Counted from the first letter of the stretch, positions 22,820-35,600 are shown. The stretch is 64,000 bases of DNA from Petrosia ficiformis (GCA_947044365.1 OX345636.1:11037809-11101808), one strand, 5' to 3'. Notes: generated by a model from the letters alone, not told the origin. Program-made: numbers and translations.

Positions 22820-24570
22820 AACTTCTCCTCTGAAGCTTCAGTGGTACGAGTATCTGACACTTGCTTCATCTCATCTATATCGCGCTAAAGTGCTAATTAA
22901 GCTTAAGAAACTAGACAGGCATAATAGGTCTCTCTTCCGTTCTAGTGCTTTTGTTTTTATTTCCATGTTTTATTTGATGGTCTGTGGTTATTCTTTAGCA
23001 TGTGGGTTAAAGAGTCTGTATACTTTTGTGATTATAGTAGAATATGGTATAGATTTAGCAATTAGCTACTTAACATAAAGCAGTGTCATAAATAGTATGT
23101 AAACAATCTTAACTTTTTAACATATTCACATATGCTTTGATGCTTTGGTGTTATTAGACTCCTGACAGGGATAGTCCGGCCTTGGGAACCAGAAATCTTG
23201 GTGGGATCCCAACCCTCCCCTCTCTATCCGTATCTGGAAATGCTTATAGAGTCCTGTTCACCAATGCACCAGTAAATACATGTAATAATAACTTACTTAC
23301 AAAACCCTGAAGTCAAACAATGGCCTATTCCTACTGGATTACAAAAGATCCTACTCCCTTGAAAACTTTACCTACCATGTGCTTATACACATGTGCTCTC
23401 CTAATTAATCTTAGGTGGGCGTTTTTAATTAATAATTAAAATTATTGCAAGGCTATTACTATTACTATTACAGATGCTGTGTGTGTGTAGGGGTATATAC
23501 GTGTTGGGTGGAACCTCTGTCCTGGTCATTCCACTAAGGTGAGCAGCGAGGGACCAACACCAAATAGTATAAAGTTCAGTCAAGTCACTGATCTCACAGA
23601 CGATGACTCTCCCCTAAGGTTACCCACATCGAAAAGTGTTTTGTTCATACATGTTGGGTGGAACCCCTGTCCTGGTTTATACCACTGAGGTGAGCAGCGG
23701 GGAACCTGCTCCAACTAGTGTATGTAGATGTGTATTTTTATGTTGGGTGGAAGGGGCAAGCTAACTGAACACACAATTAAAAGCCCGGGGGTCCAACAGG
23801 TTGAGAGCGGTCGGCAGTTTTTACCAACTGAATCAACAGATGGCTCGCACAATTGTTCTCTCACACACAGAGATATCCCTCGGGTCTGGATATTGTGATG
23901 GCTAACAGAGGGCGTTATTGTAGCCTTGTGTCAACACAACAGAGCCACCTGGCTGATTAGAACCAGTATGTGTTAGTGTGTATTTACGTGTTGGGTGGAA
24001 AGGGCAAGCTAGCTGAACCACTGAGGCAGGTAGTGCACAATTCCAACACCAACAGTGTAAAGTTTCTGTCCTGTCACAGAAACGAAGACGGTGATTCTCC
24101 TCTGAGCTTTAGTCAGACGACCCAGTATTTCACTCATGGTTCAGATCTTTCTCTATATTTGGGACTTTATTGGTCAAAAGCATGCAGTGTCACAAACAGT
24201 ATTTAACAATCTTAACTTTTAACATATTCACATATGCTTTGGTGTTACTAGACTCTTGACAGGGATAGTCTGGCCTTGGGAACCAGAAGTGGGGGTTAAA
24301 GACATCTTGGTGGGATCCCAACCCTCCCCTCTCTATCCGTATCTGGAAATGCTTATAGAGTCCTGTTCACCAATGCACCAGTAAATACATGTAATAATAA
24401 CTTACTTACAAAACCCTGAAGTCAAACAATGGCCTATTCCTACTGGATTACAAAAGATCCAACTCCCTTGAAAACTTTACTTACCATGTGCTCTCCTAAT
24501 TAATCTTAGGTGGGCGTTTTTAATTAATAATTAAAATTATTGCAAGGCTATTACTATTACAGATGCTGTT

Positions 24571-24646
<76 letters not shown>

Positions 24647-25403
24647 GTTTGTATCTGATTGATCTTTGTGGAAACTCGCCGACCGTAGTCCAGTTCCCAC
24701 AATAGAACAGGTAGATAGTGACCTTTCTTGTCAGTGTCACGAGACCTCAGTCTGTCCAGAGAGCTTACTGAACCCGAACTTGTCTTATATTTGAATTTCA
24801 TATCAAACTCTACTAGTTCCCAGCAATTCATTTGGGACTTAAAGTTTAATTATAATTGCTTTCCCTGAAAATTTATTACCTATTCTATTTTTGTTCAACT
24901 CATCCTGATATGTTTTGTTATTTTAGCATGCAGGCTTAGAGTCTATATGCTTTTTTGATTATAGTAAAAGATTTAGCAATTAGCTAGTTAACATAAAGGA
25001 GTGTTATAAATATATAGTATTTAAACAATCTTAACTTTTAACATATTCACTTATGTTTTGATGCTTTGGTGTTATTGGACTCCTGACAGGGATAGTCTGG
25101 CCTTGGGAACCAGAAATGGGGGTTAAAGACTCTTTGGTGGGATCCCAACCCTCCCCTCTCTATCCGTATCTGGAGATGCTTATAGAGTCCTGTTCACCAA
25201 TGCACCAGTAAATACATGTAATAATAACTTACTTACAAAACCTTGAAGTTAAATAACAGCCCAATCTTACTGGATTAAAAAAGATCCTACTCCCTTGAAA
25301 CTTTACCTACCATACTTATGCACATGTGCTCTCCTAATTAACCTTAGGTGGGCGTTTCCAATTAATAATTAAAATTATTGCAAGGCTATTACTATTACAG
25401 ATG

Positions 25404-25448
<45 letters not shown>

Positions 25449-26150
25449 AGATTAATGTCTTTAATGTGTGGTTTTGCTGCATGTATGCATGTATTAGAGA
25501 TACATAATGTATGTATGTATGTATGCATGTAAGACCTGTGTCTACCAACATACATGTATACTATTAGACTGTTATATTATTGTACTTCATCATGTAGTCT
25601 ATAGTTGTTTACAGTTTTATATCTCCAATAAGCTGATAACTCATTTTTAATGTCCTTTGTTACTGAGCATAGAAATTAATTAGTTGAATATTCAACTAAT
25701 TATATATAATGAAAAGAACAGTCACATATGTATATGTATGTACATGTATGATTGTATGTATGTATGTTACTATATATGTTATTTACTTGCATTTACTAAA
25801 GCACATTCTACTTTGATTCTGGAGGTGCTGAATGTACTAGAAATGGTAAAGTTATATCTCTTCTGACTCATCTGAAACATAGAGTAAGTATTTCAGTTTT
25901 TCAGTCCAATTGTGAAAGCTCTAGTAGTGTCTATTACCAGTACCTCTGGAGGTACTAGACATGGTACTACATAGAAACTTTTCATAATAATTATTATATA
26001 ACATACATTTTGCATCATTCTGCACAATGTATTGTGAATTTGGGATACACTGTGCTGATGAGACCCAATAGGTCGAAACAATGTGATCAGTATACATATA
26101 CTTCAGATTGTCCACAGTTGCCCTAACAATAAATAAGGCTGTAGTATATT
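22820..26150. repeat. Ladder of a ~360-bp block: 3 copies with (GT)n
   Basis: The block from about 'aacaatcttaact' through 'ggccttgggaaccagaaa', 'ctctctatccgtatctgga' and 'aaggctattactattaca' occurs at 23095-23476, 24195-24568 and 25015-25404. Each copy is followed by a (GT)n tract (short at 23480, about 37 units at 24570-24645, about 20 units at 25405-25447) and then by different sequence. Between copies 1 and 2 a 'gttgggtggaa' motif recurs four times. The intervening parts have no convincing gene. 25450-26150 is AT-rich and empty to my eye. Confidence 0.8.
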
Positions 26151-26159
26151 TATTACCAA

Positions 26160-26631
26160 CAAGTGTATATAGAGAAAAAAAAATCCCTATGATTGGTTTA
26201 CAAATTTAAGTAAAGATAAACGTATCTCTATGACTGCTTTGTGGTGTCCAGCATTCGGTAATCATGGCTGACTTTATCAAGCATGAAAGACAACAGCTTA
26301 TTATTTTGATTATCTACTCTCCTGACCTTTCAAAGGACCTTGTAGAACTTTAGGAATATATTTCAGGCAGAATAGCTAGCTATTAGTTCCAGTTTCTACG
26401 TAAGCTACACAGATTTCTTTCTGCTGCTGTGTACGTGTAGAGCTTGATCAATGATCGCGCGTTCTTTTACGCGCCACGCCCATTAATTGACCGAGCCCCC
26501 GGGAATGATGTAACTTCCTTAACTACGTATACAACGCATACTCGCGTAAGTGGACACAAGATAATATATATATAAACATACATCGAACCCGTGGGAAAGC
26601 AATCATAGGGATGGCCCTGCGGGCCATAAAA
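26160..26631 (+). mobile_element. MITE family A, copy 4
   Basis: Starts 'caagtgtatatagagaaaa' plus 'tccctatgattg', contains 'gcgcgttcttttacgcgcc' and 'gagcccccgggaatgatg', and ends 'agggatggccctgcgggcc'. Same subfamily as copies 5 and 6 (internal 'cgtatctctatgactgc'). Confidence 0.9.
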
Positions 26632-27060
26632 AATAAATAATAATTAATTAATTAAATGAATTAAAATTAATAATAATTATTAAATTAACTAAAATGGGTG
26701 TGATAGAGCTGTGTACGTACATATATCTCATTGGTCAATTACTCACATGATCATACCTCCGTTGATATATAAAGAGGTGTACTGTCATTTGCATCAATCT
26801 TGCAACAAAAAATGTCAAAGCGGGAATGGGTGTGGTATAACATTTAGCCAATCAATTTACTCTGATCATGTGTTGTTTGCTGTAATGTTTACTATTGTAA
26901 GTGTAATTACGTCATCTCTGGTTTGAGAGCGCCGTTGCAAGATAACTGGAAACGACAGTACGTGGTTTGGAATAACCATGCGTCCATTGACTCCATTGCG
27001 TCGTTACTCGATAACTCGTCAAGTTTCTGAGTGTCTACCACAGTCTACCGGTCTCTCTGA
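26632..27060. promoter_or_regulatory. Candidate promoter/5' region of the 28010 gene
   Basis: Unique sequence between a MITE and the tandem repeats. It has a TATA-like 'gatatataaagagg' at about 26765. 26920-27060 has balanced composition with CG dinucleotides, unlike the surroundings. No direct evidence of a start site. Confidence 0.3.
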
Positions 27061-27061
27061 A

Positions 27062-27149
27062 GGTTTTGGTTTTTGGTTAGTTCCTTGTGTGTTATAGTTA
27101 CTGTATAGAATCCTCAGCTTTCCAATTGTCTTGTGCATGCGTATCATAA

Positions 27150-27203
<54 letters not shown>

Positions 27204-27359
27204 ATCCATGCATCGTATTGAAAAGGTTATTATTCGTCACTCCCTGTGAGTCTCTCAAACAGGTTTTGTCACATAGTAGATTTTGGTTAGTTCCTTATGT
27301 GTTATAGTTACTGTATAGAATCCTCAGCTTTCCAATTGTCTTGTGCATGCGTATCATAA

Positions 27360-27420
<61 letters not shown>

Positions 27421-27955
27421 CATGCATCGTATTGAAAAGGTTATTATCCGTCACTCCCTGTGAGTCTCTTAAACTGGTTTTGTCACATAGTAGATTTTGG
27501 TTAGTTCCTTATGTGTTATAGTTACTGTATAGAATCCTCAGCTTTCCAATTGTCTTGTGCATGCGTATCATAATCACTCTCTCTCTCTCTCATCCATGCG
27601 TCGTATTGAAAAGGTTATTATCCGTCACTCCCTGTGAGTCTCTCAAACTGGTTTTGTCACATAGTAGATTTTGGTTAGTTCCTTATGTGTTATAGTTACT
27701 GTATAGAATCCTCAGCTTTCCAATTGTCTTGTGCATGCGTATCATAATCACTCTCTCTCTCTCTCTCTCTCATCCATGCGTCGTATTGAAAAGGTTATTA
27801 TTCGTCACTCCCTGTGAGTCTCTCAAACTGGTTTTGTCACATAGTAGATTTTGGTTAGTTCCTTATGTAATAACATAGTTACTGTATAGAATCCTCAGTT
27901 TTCCAATTGTCTTGTGCATGCGTATCATAATCACTCCTCTCTCTCTCTCTCTCTT
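27062..27955. repeat. Five tandem ~170-215-bp repeats with (CT)n, upstream of a gene
   Basis: Units share 'ttttggttagttcctt', 'gtatagaatcctcagctt', 'ttgtgcatgcgtatcataat', a (CT)n tract, 'gtattgaaaaggttatta' and 'tcactccctgtgagtctct'. The 'ttttggttag' motif recurs near 27071, 27281, 27494, 27668 and 27848. The CT tract is long in units 1-2, short in 3-4 and altered in 5, which explains the unit-length differences. The array ends about 55 bp before the first ATG exon. Confidence 0.95.
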
Positions 27956-28009
27956 CTCTAGTACGTTTTATGCATGTGTTTATTAATCTCTTTTTTCTCA
28001 TGTATAGTA

Positions 28010-31000
28010 ATGGAGGCCAAAAAACGAAAAATGCTGGAGGTAGGCTTCTTATTTAGTTTATAGGTTTGACTCACTTTACTTTGTGGGGGAGGGGAATATT
28101 TGTGTAGTCAAGAGTAGTTTGTGTAGTCAAGAGTAGCTTGGCTTTTGTCATAATCGTTTTCTCCATAAAATGTGTCCCTAACCTATAGATAGTTGTGGTG
28201 GCCAGTGGTGTGAAAACACCCAGTAATACAGGAAATTGTCCGATAAATGTAGTGAATGTCCGGTAAATTGAAACTAAACTGTATACAAAGTATATGGGGA
28301 GCAGGACAAGAGTGGTGAAAATAGGTCAAAATGTCGGGCAGTTGGCTCGATGTTTCCACACCCTTGGTGGTGGCAGATTATGGTTTATAGTTTAGGGATC
28401 AAAATTAGGTCTCAAATATCATAAACCTTTTATACCTTATAGAAAGAATTGGATCCATTTGTCATAATTCATCTGTCCTCGGCTAATATCATTAAGCAAT
28501 CTCTTTTACTACCTCATTCACCGGTTCCAATAGGTAAAGTATATGTATTTGTTTGTTATACAGTACACTAGTATTTGAAGATTTTGTAATAAATTTCAAC
28601 AAATCAGTATTTTAGTAAGTAGCTTTCACGAATTTTTGTGCCACTATCAGTTCAGGCGTCAAAAAAAGGAAGCAGAAATTACAGCGAGCGTGTATATGTT
28701 TGTAAAGGAAAATCATTTGACAGTTTTAAAAAAATCAGAGTGAAAAGAGAAAGTGAATTTAATCACTAATTTTTCTGAAAGCAGTAGATGTACATATCCC
28801 ATGTTGTTTCAGTTAATGGAGTATTGTTTGTATTTTTGTATTGAGTGATGTCCAAGATTGCCATCAAAGACTAATATCACTTTGATGACAAAAGATTCCA
28901 ATTTTAGATATTCTGATTATCAGTTGGAATTTGGATTAATTGACCACACCCATTTAACTAAATCTAAGTCAAATTTAGATCAAATTTTCATTGAAAATTA
29001 GCATTCTTGATTAATTGATTTTGATGTTGTGATAATATTACATATTAGTATCCTATTCACAAATACATTATCTTTACAGATGATCACACAACTACACCAC
29101 AACAGGCTATAGAAAAGTATATTAGTTACATTGATAGCATTGCAACTGGCCAAAAGGGCCAGCTCACTTATTTTAGAGATGGAGAAAAGATCCCATTACA
29201 TTATGAAGGGTTTTTGTGCTCAGATGAGCAAAGGTTCCAGGACAAGATTGTCGGAGACCCAAAGTAAGTAAATCTGTAGTGGTTTGATGCATGTACTGTG
29301 ATTACTGTTGGACTGCTTTTTCTTGGCCTAGATCAATAATTATAGTAAGCCTATTTAAGCTGGAAAAAAAAAACAGAAGTGCATATTTTTAATGAGTTTA
29401 GACTTACTGGTTTGCATTGTGAAATATACTCTTATAACTGAATTATACTGCAAAAAGTGATTTCAAGACTAATAGCTATATACTGATTTACACAATTATC
29501 GAAAATGTGTAATTTCAATAAGCAAAGGCTTGATCACAAACCCTTCAAAGTGGGTAATACTATCTTGAAACTACCACCAAATGACAGATGTTTACAATTT
29601 ATAAGTTGTTACTTCAAATATCATGATACTGTATTACATGTATATCGCAATATTCTGTGCAGCAAAACATGGTACTATTTTTATGGCCCGTAGGGCCATC
29701 CCTATAATTGCTTTCCCACGGGTTCGATGTATGTTTATATATATATATATGTATGTTTGTGTCACCTACACGAGTATGCGTTGTATACGTAGTTAAGGAA
29801 GTTATATCATTCCCGGGGGCTCGGTCAATTAATGGGCGTGGCGCGTAAAAGAACGCACGATCATTGATCAAGCTCTACACAGCAGCAGAAAGAAATCTGT
29901 GTAGCTTACGTAGAAACTGGAACTAATAGCTAGCTATTCTGCCTGAAATATATTCCTAAAGTTCTACAAGGTCCTTTGAAAGGTCAGGAGAGTAGATAAT
30001 CAAAATAATAAGCTGTTGTCTTTCATGCTTGATAAAGGATAAAGTCAGCTATGATTACCGAATGCTGGACACCACAAAGCAGTCATAGAGATACGTTTAT
30101 CTTTACTTAAATTTGTAAAGCAATCATAGGGATGTTTTTTTTTCTCTATATACACTTGTTTTAGTCATATCACATCACACTACATATAATGTATATAAGT
30201 GTGTGCGTGTGTGTGTGTCAGTAAAATTACTTCTTCCTACATTCTTTCCTTTTTAGTTGGGTGGCCGAATTAATTCAAAATAATCTATCACTAGGTAGTT
30301 ACATGGTAATAACGGGAGCAGAGAGTAAGATGACATTGACCCATAAATATGTGGGGGGATTTAATAAAATTGTAAGTCATATGTTTTATAACTGTATAAT
30401 ATTTTTGATAGGTTCTAATCAGTTACTATATATTTGCATGGGAACCAGGCAGCCTGTGTTAATTAAAGAAGGATATTTCAAATGCTTTTTAATGAATTGT
30501 TTGTGATACCCAGGGTTTCATTTAGGGGGGGGGGGGGGGGGGGGCATTCGGCCCCCCCCCCTTGGGAATTTGGTTGCCCAAAAATATTTTTAATGTTAAT
30601 AGTTAGCTAAAGACAACTATTTTGGGTTTAGATTCCAAAAATAGTATCTCAAACAGTTACATCATTGTGGTCTGAAAATGCACCAGAAATGACCTCAGAG
30701 AGTCTAACACCAAAAAAATCCCTGGGGGAGCATGCCCCCACACCCCCCTAGGCAGTTGGTGTGCAGAACACACCAACCCTATACATCGCCCCCCCAAAGT
30801 AATCAACATTCAACTTTTGCCCCCCCTTGACAATTTTTCTAAATGAAAGCCTGATACCCAAATTAAGTTATGATAATTAATCTCAAGGTCTTGATTTTGA
30901 TTTTTGGACATTGTTGCTGATTATTAGTAGGAATGTTCAAAATAAATTTAACTGTACTTGCCCCAACTAAGTGTATATGCAAAATCCAATAAAGGATGTA

Positions 31001-33063
31001 TTCCACCTTTTTTTTTACATTTTTAGTCATGCACTACCAAAAAATCCATATTTCATCAACCTATTTGTAATTATGTATCAACTATTATTTTTATCTTTCT
31101 CTTTCTCTATCTGCTTTCCTTCAGATGCCTTAAGAATAAGATTCTCAACTTAATTTACTAGTAAATTAAGTAAATTATAATTTTTTTTTGTTGCTATTTC
31201 TAGTTAAATTCTATTAGGAATAACATTCTCAACTTAGTAAATTCTATGTCATTAGTATCCAAAAAATTGTTTTTTAATAATAATAATAGATTATAAATAA
31301 TAAATAATATTTCTTCTATCTGTACATTAGTATCCAAAAAATTGTTTTTTAATAATAACAGATTATAAAATTAATAATAATAATAAATATAGCAAGGATG
31401 AGGAAATTAGTCATTTAATTCAGAAGCCGCTTCTGACAATCAATTCCACAGGATGAAGAACTGGTTGGTGGTGGGAGGATCGTGATCCCAGTAAACTCTG
31501 GATTGATGAAAGTAATAGTTTAAATCCCGATGGAACATCTGAGGGTCTCGTTATATGATGCATCTTGTTTTTCAGCAACCATTGATTGAGGCTAGTCGCT
31601 TGAAAAATAAAGAACTCTCCTTGGCCATTCCTTCCGGAAAAATTAGCATAATCGATATCACAGACTTATAATTTATAATCGATAATCAGAAGAATTTTCA
31701 ATATCGATTGATTATTCGATGAATCGATTAATCGTCCCAGCCCTACTATATATATTATATACATTCATAATTTTCATATTTATACATAGTGAAGGAAGTT
31801 GTATCATTCTGGGGGCCAGGATAATTCATGGGCATGGTGTTACATTTTCACAAAAAGCTTAAACTTTCATCGAACCTATGATATGATCATGGATTTCAAT
31901 GTAATGGGATTGATTGATTGTTTGTTTAATTTTGGGTCCTACATGTATGTTAGTCTCCCAACCTTGTTCACATGCTTTTTGGGTTACATTTTTTGAAGAA
32001 ACATGTACATGTAAAGTGCATGTATGTTTGAACTCATGATATAACCTCAAAATTAGAATGTGCTGACTTAATATGTGATGTACATGTACATGTAGTGTAT
32101 ACATTGTAGTTTAATGTCACAAGGAGCTAATACATGGGTATACTGTAAATAATGAAACCATGGATTGAAACATATACAAACAGAATTGGTATATGAAAAT
32201 GGTTCAGGCAAAAAGATTGTTTGTACATGTACAGTGTAGTTCCAAACTAAAAAGGGTACTTGTACCTGCTATTTAGCTGATTTTCCATGTGGTACTCCAA
32301 ACTCTGTCAGCTTCTCATGCCCTCATGCCACAGATGAATTAGATACTCACCCTGTGTAAAATGAATAAAAGGATATTGTGAACACATAATTCTATCATTC
32401 TATAAAATATGTGTTTGAATCAGTCTAAATATGACTTGTTACATGAATATAAAAATTGATACCAGGTCATAGTTGCACTATAACTTGTAAAAATATCAAC
32501 AAAGCCAAAGTGGCTCCTATATACATGTACACGTAACATAATTTATCTTCAACTACATGTAACAATTAATTAGATGATAAAAGTGATATAGATGAGCCCA
32601 GTGCTTGTCTGCCACAACATTATAATAAGTAGGTGCGACAGTGCCCAGACGAACATGTTGACTCACAAGAAAAAAGTCATACCATCCTTTTCACTTTGGC
32701 TGTTGTAGTTGTACAAAAGAGGATATCCACACATAATTTTGGTCATGGATCTCAAGGATATCAAAACCCTCTTCCAGGGACTGCCCTGGATCATACTATT
32801 TAGCTCAGAGGAAACACAACAAACTCTGAACCATTTGCTTGACTTGATATATATAATATATATATATATATATGTGTGTGTGTACTGCATATGTATAAAC
32901 TGAGACCACTCTATGAGGGGAAAAGTGAAAAACTAAATCTATTTACAGGAAAAATAATCCGATAAAGATTTTGACCAACGAGAAAAGCCAGTTTGTAAGC
33001 ATACCAACATGGAGAGGAACACGAACCGTTCCAGGTCAATTGTATGCATATGATCTGGTTTGA
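28010..33063 (+). CDS. Multi-exon gene of unknown function
   Basis: Exons with compatible phases: 28010-28039 ([10 protein letters not shown], phase 0); 28443-28533 ([19 protein letters not shown]..., ends phase 1); 29080-29263 (acceptor tttacag, donor gtaagta, ends phase 2; contains [18 protein letters not shown] and [15 protein letters not shown]); 30257-30371 ([18 protein letters not shown]..., ends phase 0, donor gtaagt). Likely later exons are 32709 to about 32881 ([19 protein letters not shown]...; donor uncertain) and terminal 32949-33063 ([20 protein letters not shown]..., TGA at 33061), which needs phase 2. The product is about 240 residues. No family, signal peptide or membrane segment is recognised. 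Introns hold MITE copy 5 and a hAT MITE. The first four exons are well supported; the last two are tentative. Confidence 0.6.
29677..30162 (-). mobile_element. MITE family A, copy 5 (intronic)
   Basis: Complete 486-bp copy in reverse orientation between exons 3 and 4 of the 28010 gene: starts 'tttttatggcccgtagggcc' and ends 'tctctatatacacttgtt'. Confidence 0.9.
30512..30851. mobile_element. Short hAT element with perfect 8-bp target duplication
   Basis: Flanked by TGATACCC on both sides (30504-30511 and 30852-30859). The ends are inverted ('gggtttcattta' against 'taaatgaaagcc'). The interior equals the end regions of the 12346-22517 element with the transposase deleted, plus G- and C-rich homopolymers. 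It lies in an intron of the 28010 gene. Confidence 0.85.
31425..31660 (-). pseudogene. Retroelement ORF fragment (3' region), copy 1
   Basis: Near-duplicate of 33390-33608. On the minus strand it encodes [15 protein letters not shown], then in another frame [16 protein letters not shown]. This resembles the C-terminal region of reverse-transcriptase-type proteins common in sponges and cnidarians (GGM-x-x-E-x-x-x-F-Y-K-R-LAS, then an SLLRSAI-x-C-x-RG-x-RSS segment). It is frameshifted. Confidence 0.55.
31655..31746. mobile_element. hAT terminus fragment
   Basis: Reverse complement of a widespread hAT-type terminus: the plus strand ends 'attcgatgaatcgattaat' then 'cgtcccagccctac'. Only one end is present. 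Confidence 0.45.
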
Positions 33064-33110
33064 GTCCAGTGCTTATCTGCCACAACATTATAATAAGTAG
33101 GTGCGACAGT
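32597..33110. repeat. 46-bp direct repeats bracketing a 430-bp segment
   Basis: 'ccagtgctt(g/a)tctgccacaa' through 'aataagtaggtgcgacagt' occurs at about 32597-32642 and again at 33066-33110. The enclosed segment contains the two tentative last exons of the 28010 gene. Confidence 0.8.
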
Positions 33111-33389
33111 TAATTCTATTAGGATATCTATTTCTATCATTTGGGCAAAGTTAATTCTATTAGGATATCTATTTCTATCATTTGGGCAAAGTTAATTCTA
33201 TTTCTATTGATTTCTAATCCAAAAAATTATAAAATTTTTTTTGGGATTAAGTCATGTTAATCTATTGATTAGAATATCTACATTAGTATCCACAAAAAAA
33301 TTTTTTTTGATAATAATAGATTATAATAATAATAATAAATAGCAAGGATATTTAAAATGAGGAAATTAGTCATATTTAGTTCAAAATCT

Positions 33390-34450
33390 TCAGAAGCCGC
33401 TTCTGAAAATCAATTCCACAGGATGAGGAACTGGTTGGTGGTGGGAGGATCGTGATCCCGGTAAACTCTGGATTGATGAAAGTAATAGTTTAAATCCAAT
33501 GGAACATCTGAGGGTCTCGTTATATGATGCATCTTGTTTTTTGATTGAGGCTAGTCGCTTGAAAAATAAAGAACTCTCCTTGGCCATTCCTTCCGTTACT
33601 GAAAACACCAGAGGGGTACCGGTGAATGTTCTATTTCGATAATTCTTTTCTCATAAAGACACTTTTTCTCTCTCATGTTTACGGTAACATGTCTCCTTTT
33701 TTAGGGTGTTATTCGAGGGAGTGTGTGGGTTGAATACTCTAACATCCAGGAACATTTTCTCATACCTGCCTCCCCAAAAACCATTTACTGAAATGTCTAG
33801 TCTTGCCTCATTAGCTGAATTTGTATAAAAACTTCACCTGACAAAGGCTGTAGGCGGGGCTCTATGCAGACATCCTGACAAACATTAGTTACAAGTTGGC
33901 AGTAAAATCACGAAGTTCGTTATGACAGATGGCAGGAAAACCACCCTTTTTGCAAGATAGTGCATGTGTTCCAATGAAAAGCTAGCTCCACATTCACAAT
34001 AAACTGGTAGTTCCTTCGGTTGCAATCCATACCCAAGTGCCAACGCATCAAAGAAAGCTCTTTTATGTAAAGTGAAATTGAATTCGGAGAGTGGGAGCAC
34101 TGAAAGCCACGAAGATGCTCCTTTCTAGCTGGCTAACTCGAGATTTCTTTTCACATGGTTCCATAGCATAACATCTAAAAGTTCATCCCATTGCTGTCTA
34201 TCTCGTTTCTGACGATCAGCTTTAATCTCGTCTCTGATTCTTATCTGTGCACACTCGCAATCATAATCATATTGACGTTTCCCAACTCTCATTATGTTGT
34301 CCACAATCGGGCTAAAAATCTTTGTGGAGGCTTCATTAATGTCTTATTTTCACACCTGAACAACTTCAACAACATGTTTATTCATCTCGTCCATCTGATC
34401 TGTTGTTGACTTTGATTTAATGTTTATGACTATGTCCTCTTTAGAAGGAA
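33390..34450 (-). pseudogene. Retroelement ORF fragment (3' region), copy 2
   Basis: The low-coordinate block 33608-33390 reads [20 protein letters not shown], then SSIQSLPGSRSS. The upstream block 34100-33885 reads LPLSEFNFTLHKRAFFDALA, then CECGASFSLEHMHYL. These correspond in order to the LPL-x-x-x-x-F-x-L-x-K-x-x-F-x-DAL and C-x-CG-x-x-F-x-x-x-H blocks seen in C-termini of animal reverse-transcriptase-like ORFs; copies of this element type are numerous in cnidarian and sponge genomes (recalled, not searched). The frame is interrupted, so it is dead. Further upstream (to 34450) the frame is open in pieces (QKRDRQQWDELLDVM). Confidence 0.55.
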
Positions 34451-34859
34451 CATTAAACTCTGTTTATTCTTGGCCATTTTAAGCCACTAGATGGCTTGCT
34501 TTTTTGCTACATCAGTACTAGTGTGAGTGAGCATGTACTTAATATTACCAGCAATAACTACCTTCTATAGGGAGACTTATGAAACACGCAGTGTCTTTAA
34601 ATGTACATGTACATGTCCAGTATATACATGTATGTGTATTGATATTGAAGGAAGATTAAAAGTAATTTATTACTATTACACACGTACATGTACTTACTTA
34701 ATGCTGGTGCTTCACTAATGAAGCATGGGACAAATTGGCTCAAAAGTGGTAAGTGTGTGTGCCATTGGGAATACATCTTGAGCCATTAGTGACAATATAA
34801 TCATAATTAACTGCGCCGCTGGCCCAAAGAGATAACTGTGCAGTGCCAAATAAGAAGCT

Positions 34860-35190
34860 CTTTGGGCCAATTGTGCACCATATGAAGAAGGAAGAAAAAA
34901 ATAAAAGAGAAAAAGAACAAGAGAAGAGAAAGAGAGACTAACAAAGGAAGGAAGAAAGAAAAAGGAGAAAGGAATGGAATAGACTTAAAAGAAAGTTTGA
35001 GGAGCAAAACGAAACATTGAGGAGAGACGGCAACTTGAAAAAGAGGAACATGAAGTACAAAAGAAGTGGAAAATCAAAAGATTTTGTCTGTTTACCTACC
35101 TCAAGTACCTCATCTCCCTCTTTTATATTCCAGCTCCTTATCTTGGTGGCTCTTCCCCAGTGAGTCATACTGCAAATAGGCGTAACTCCT
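34860..35190 (+). pseudogene. Broken copy of a coiled-coil exon
   Basis: Homologous to 40271-40834: Lys/Glu/Arg-rich coding (REKEQEKRKRD) then a stop and indel where the other copy has DYYQRKE, followed by the same ILSVYLPQVPH-like and PAPYLGG-like segments in shifted frames. It carries only one copy of the proline-rich repeat. Confidence 0.5.
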
Positions 35191-35399
35191 CCTCCTCAAT
35201 AGCTGCTGAAAACCTTCGTATTCAAAACAGTGAATAATTACTTTATAAAATATACATGACATAATTACGTATATGCACTAGTGTTGGTTTATTTATAGTT
35301 ACATACATGTATAAGGTTTCTTTTTTCTTTCGTGTCTAGTATAGTCAGTATACCTCATATACAGTATATTGCATAGAACTCGCGGGATCCTGTTTCTAT

Positions 35400-35600
35400 T
35401 TACACTCGGGTATGACCATAATTATACTTACCAACATATGCTTACATGTATATGTACATATAAATGTATGACTCTACTAGTACTGAGGGTCATACATGTA
35501 GTGCACATATGACCATACTCATACTTAGCAACATACACATACATGTATATGTACATATATATGTATGACTCTACTAGTACTGAGGGTCATACAAAGAGGA
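35400..35600. repeat. Two tandem ~95-bp repeats; inverted relative at 37745-37880
   Basis: 'tatgactctactagtactga' plus 'gggtcatac' ends both units (35466 and 35562). The reverse complement with the same 'gtactagtagagtcatac' core occurs at 37757-37776 and on to 37880, so the two sites can pair across about 2.2 kb. Confidence 0.75.

Noticed and set aside
24520..24831. Open frame with a long Thr-His run
   Set aside because: Produced by the (GT)n microsatellite; no splice borders or family resemblance.
29505..29693. Short frame with [14 protein letters not shown], reminiscent of the tail of retroelement integrases
   Set aside because: Only about 15 residues resemble the family; no integrase core, no flanking frame.
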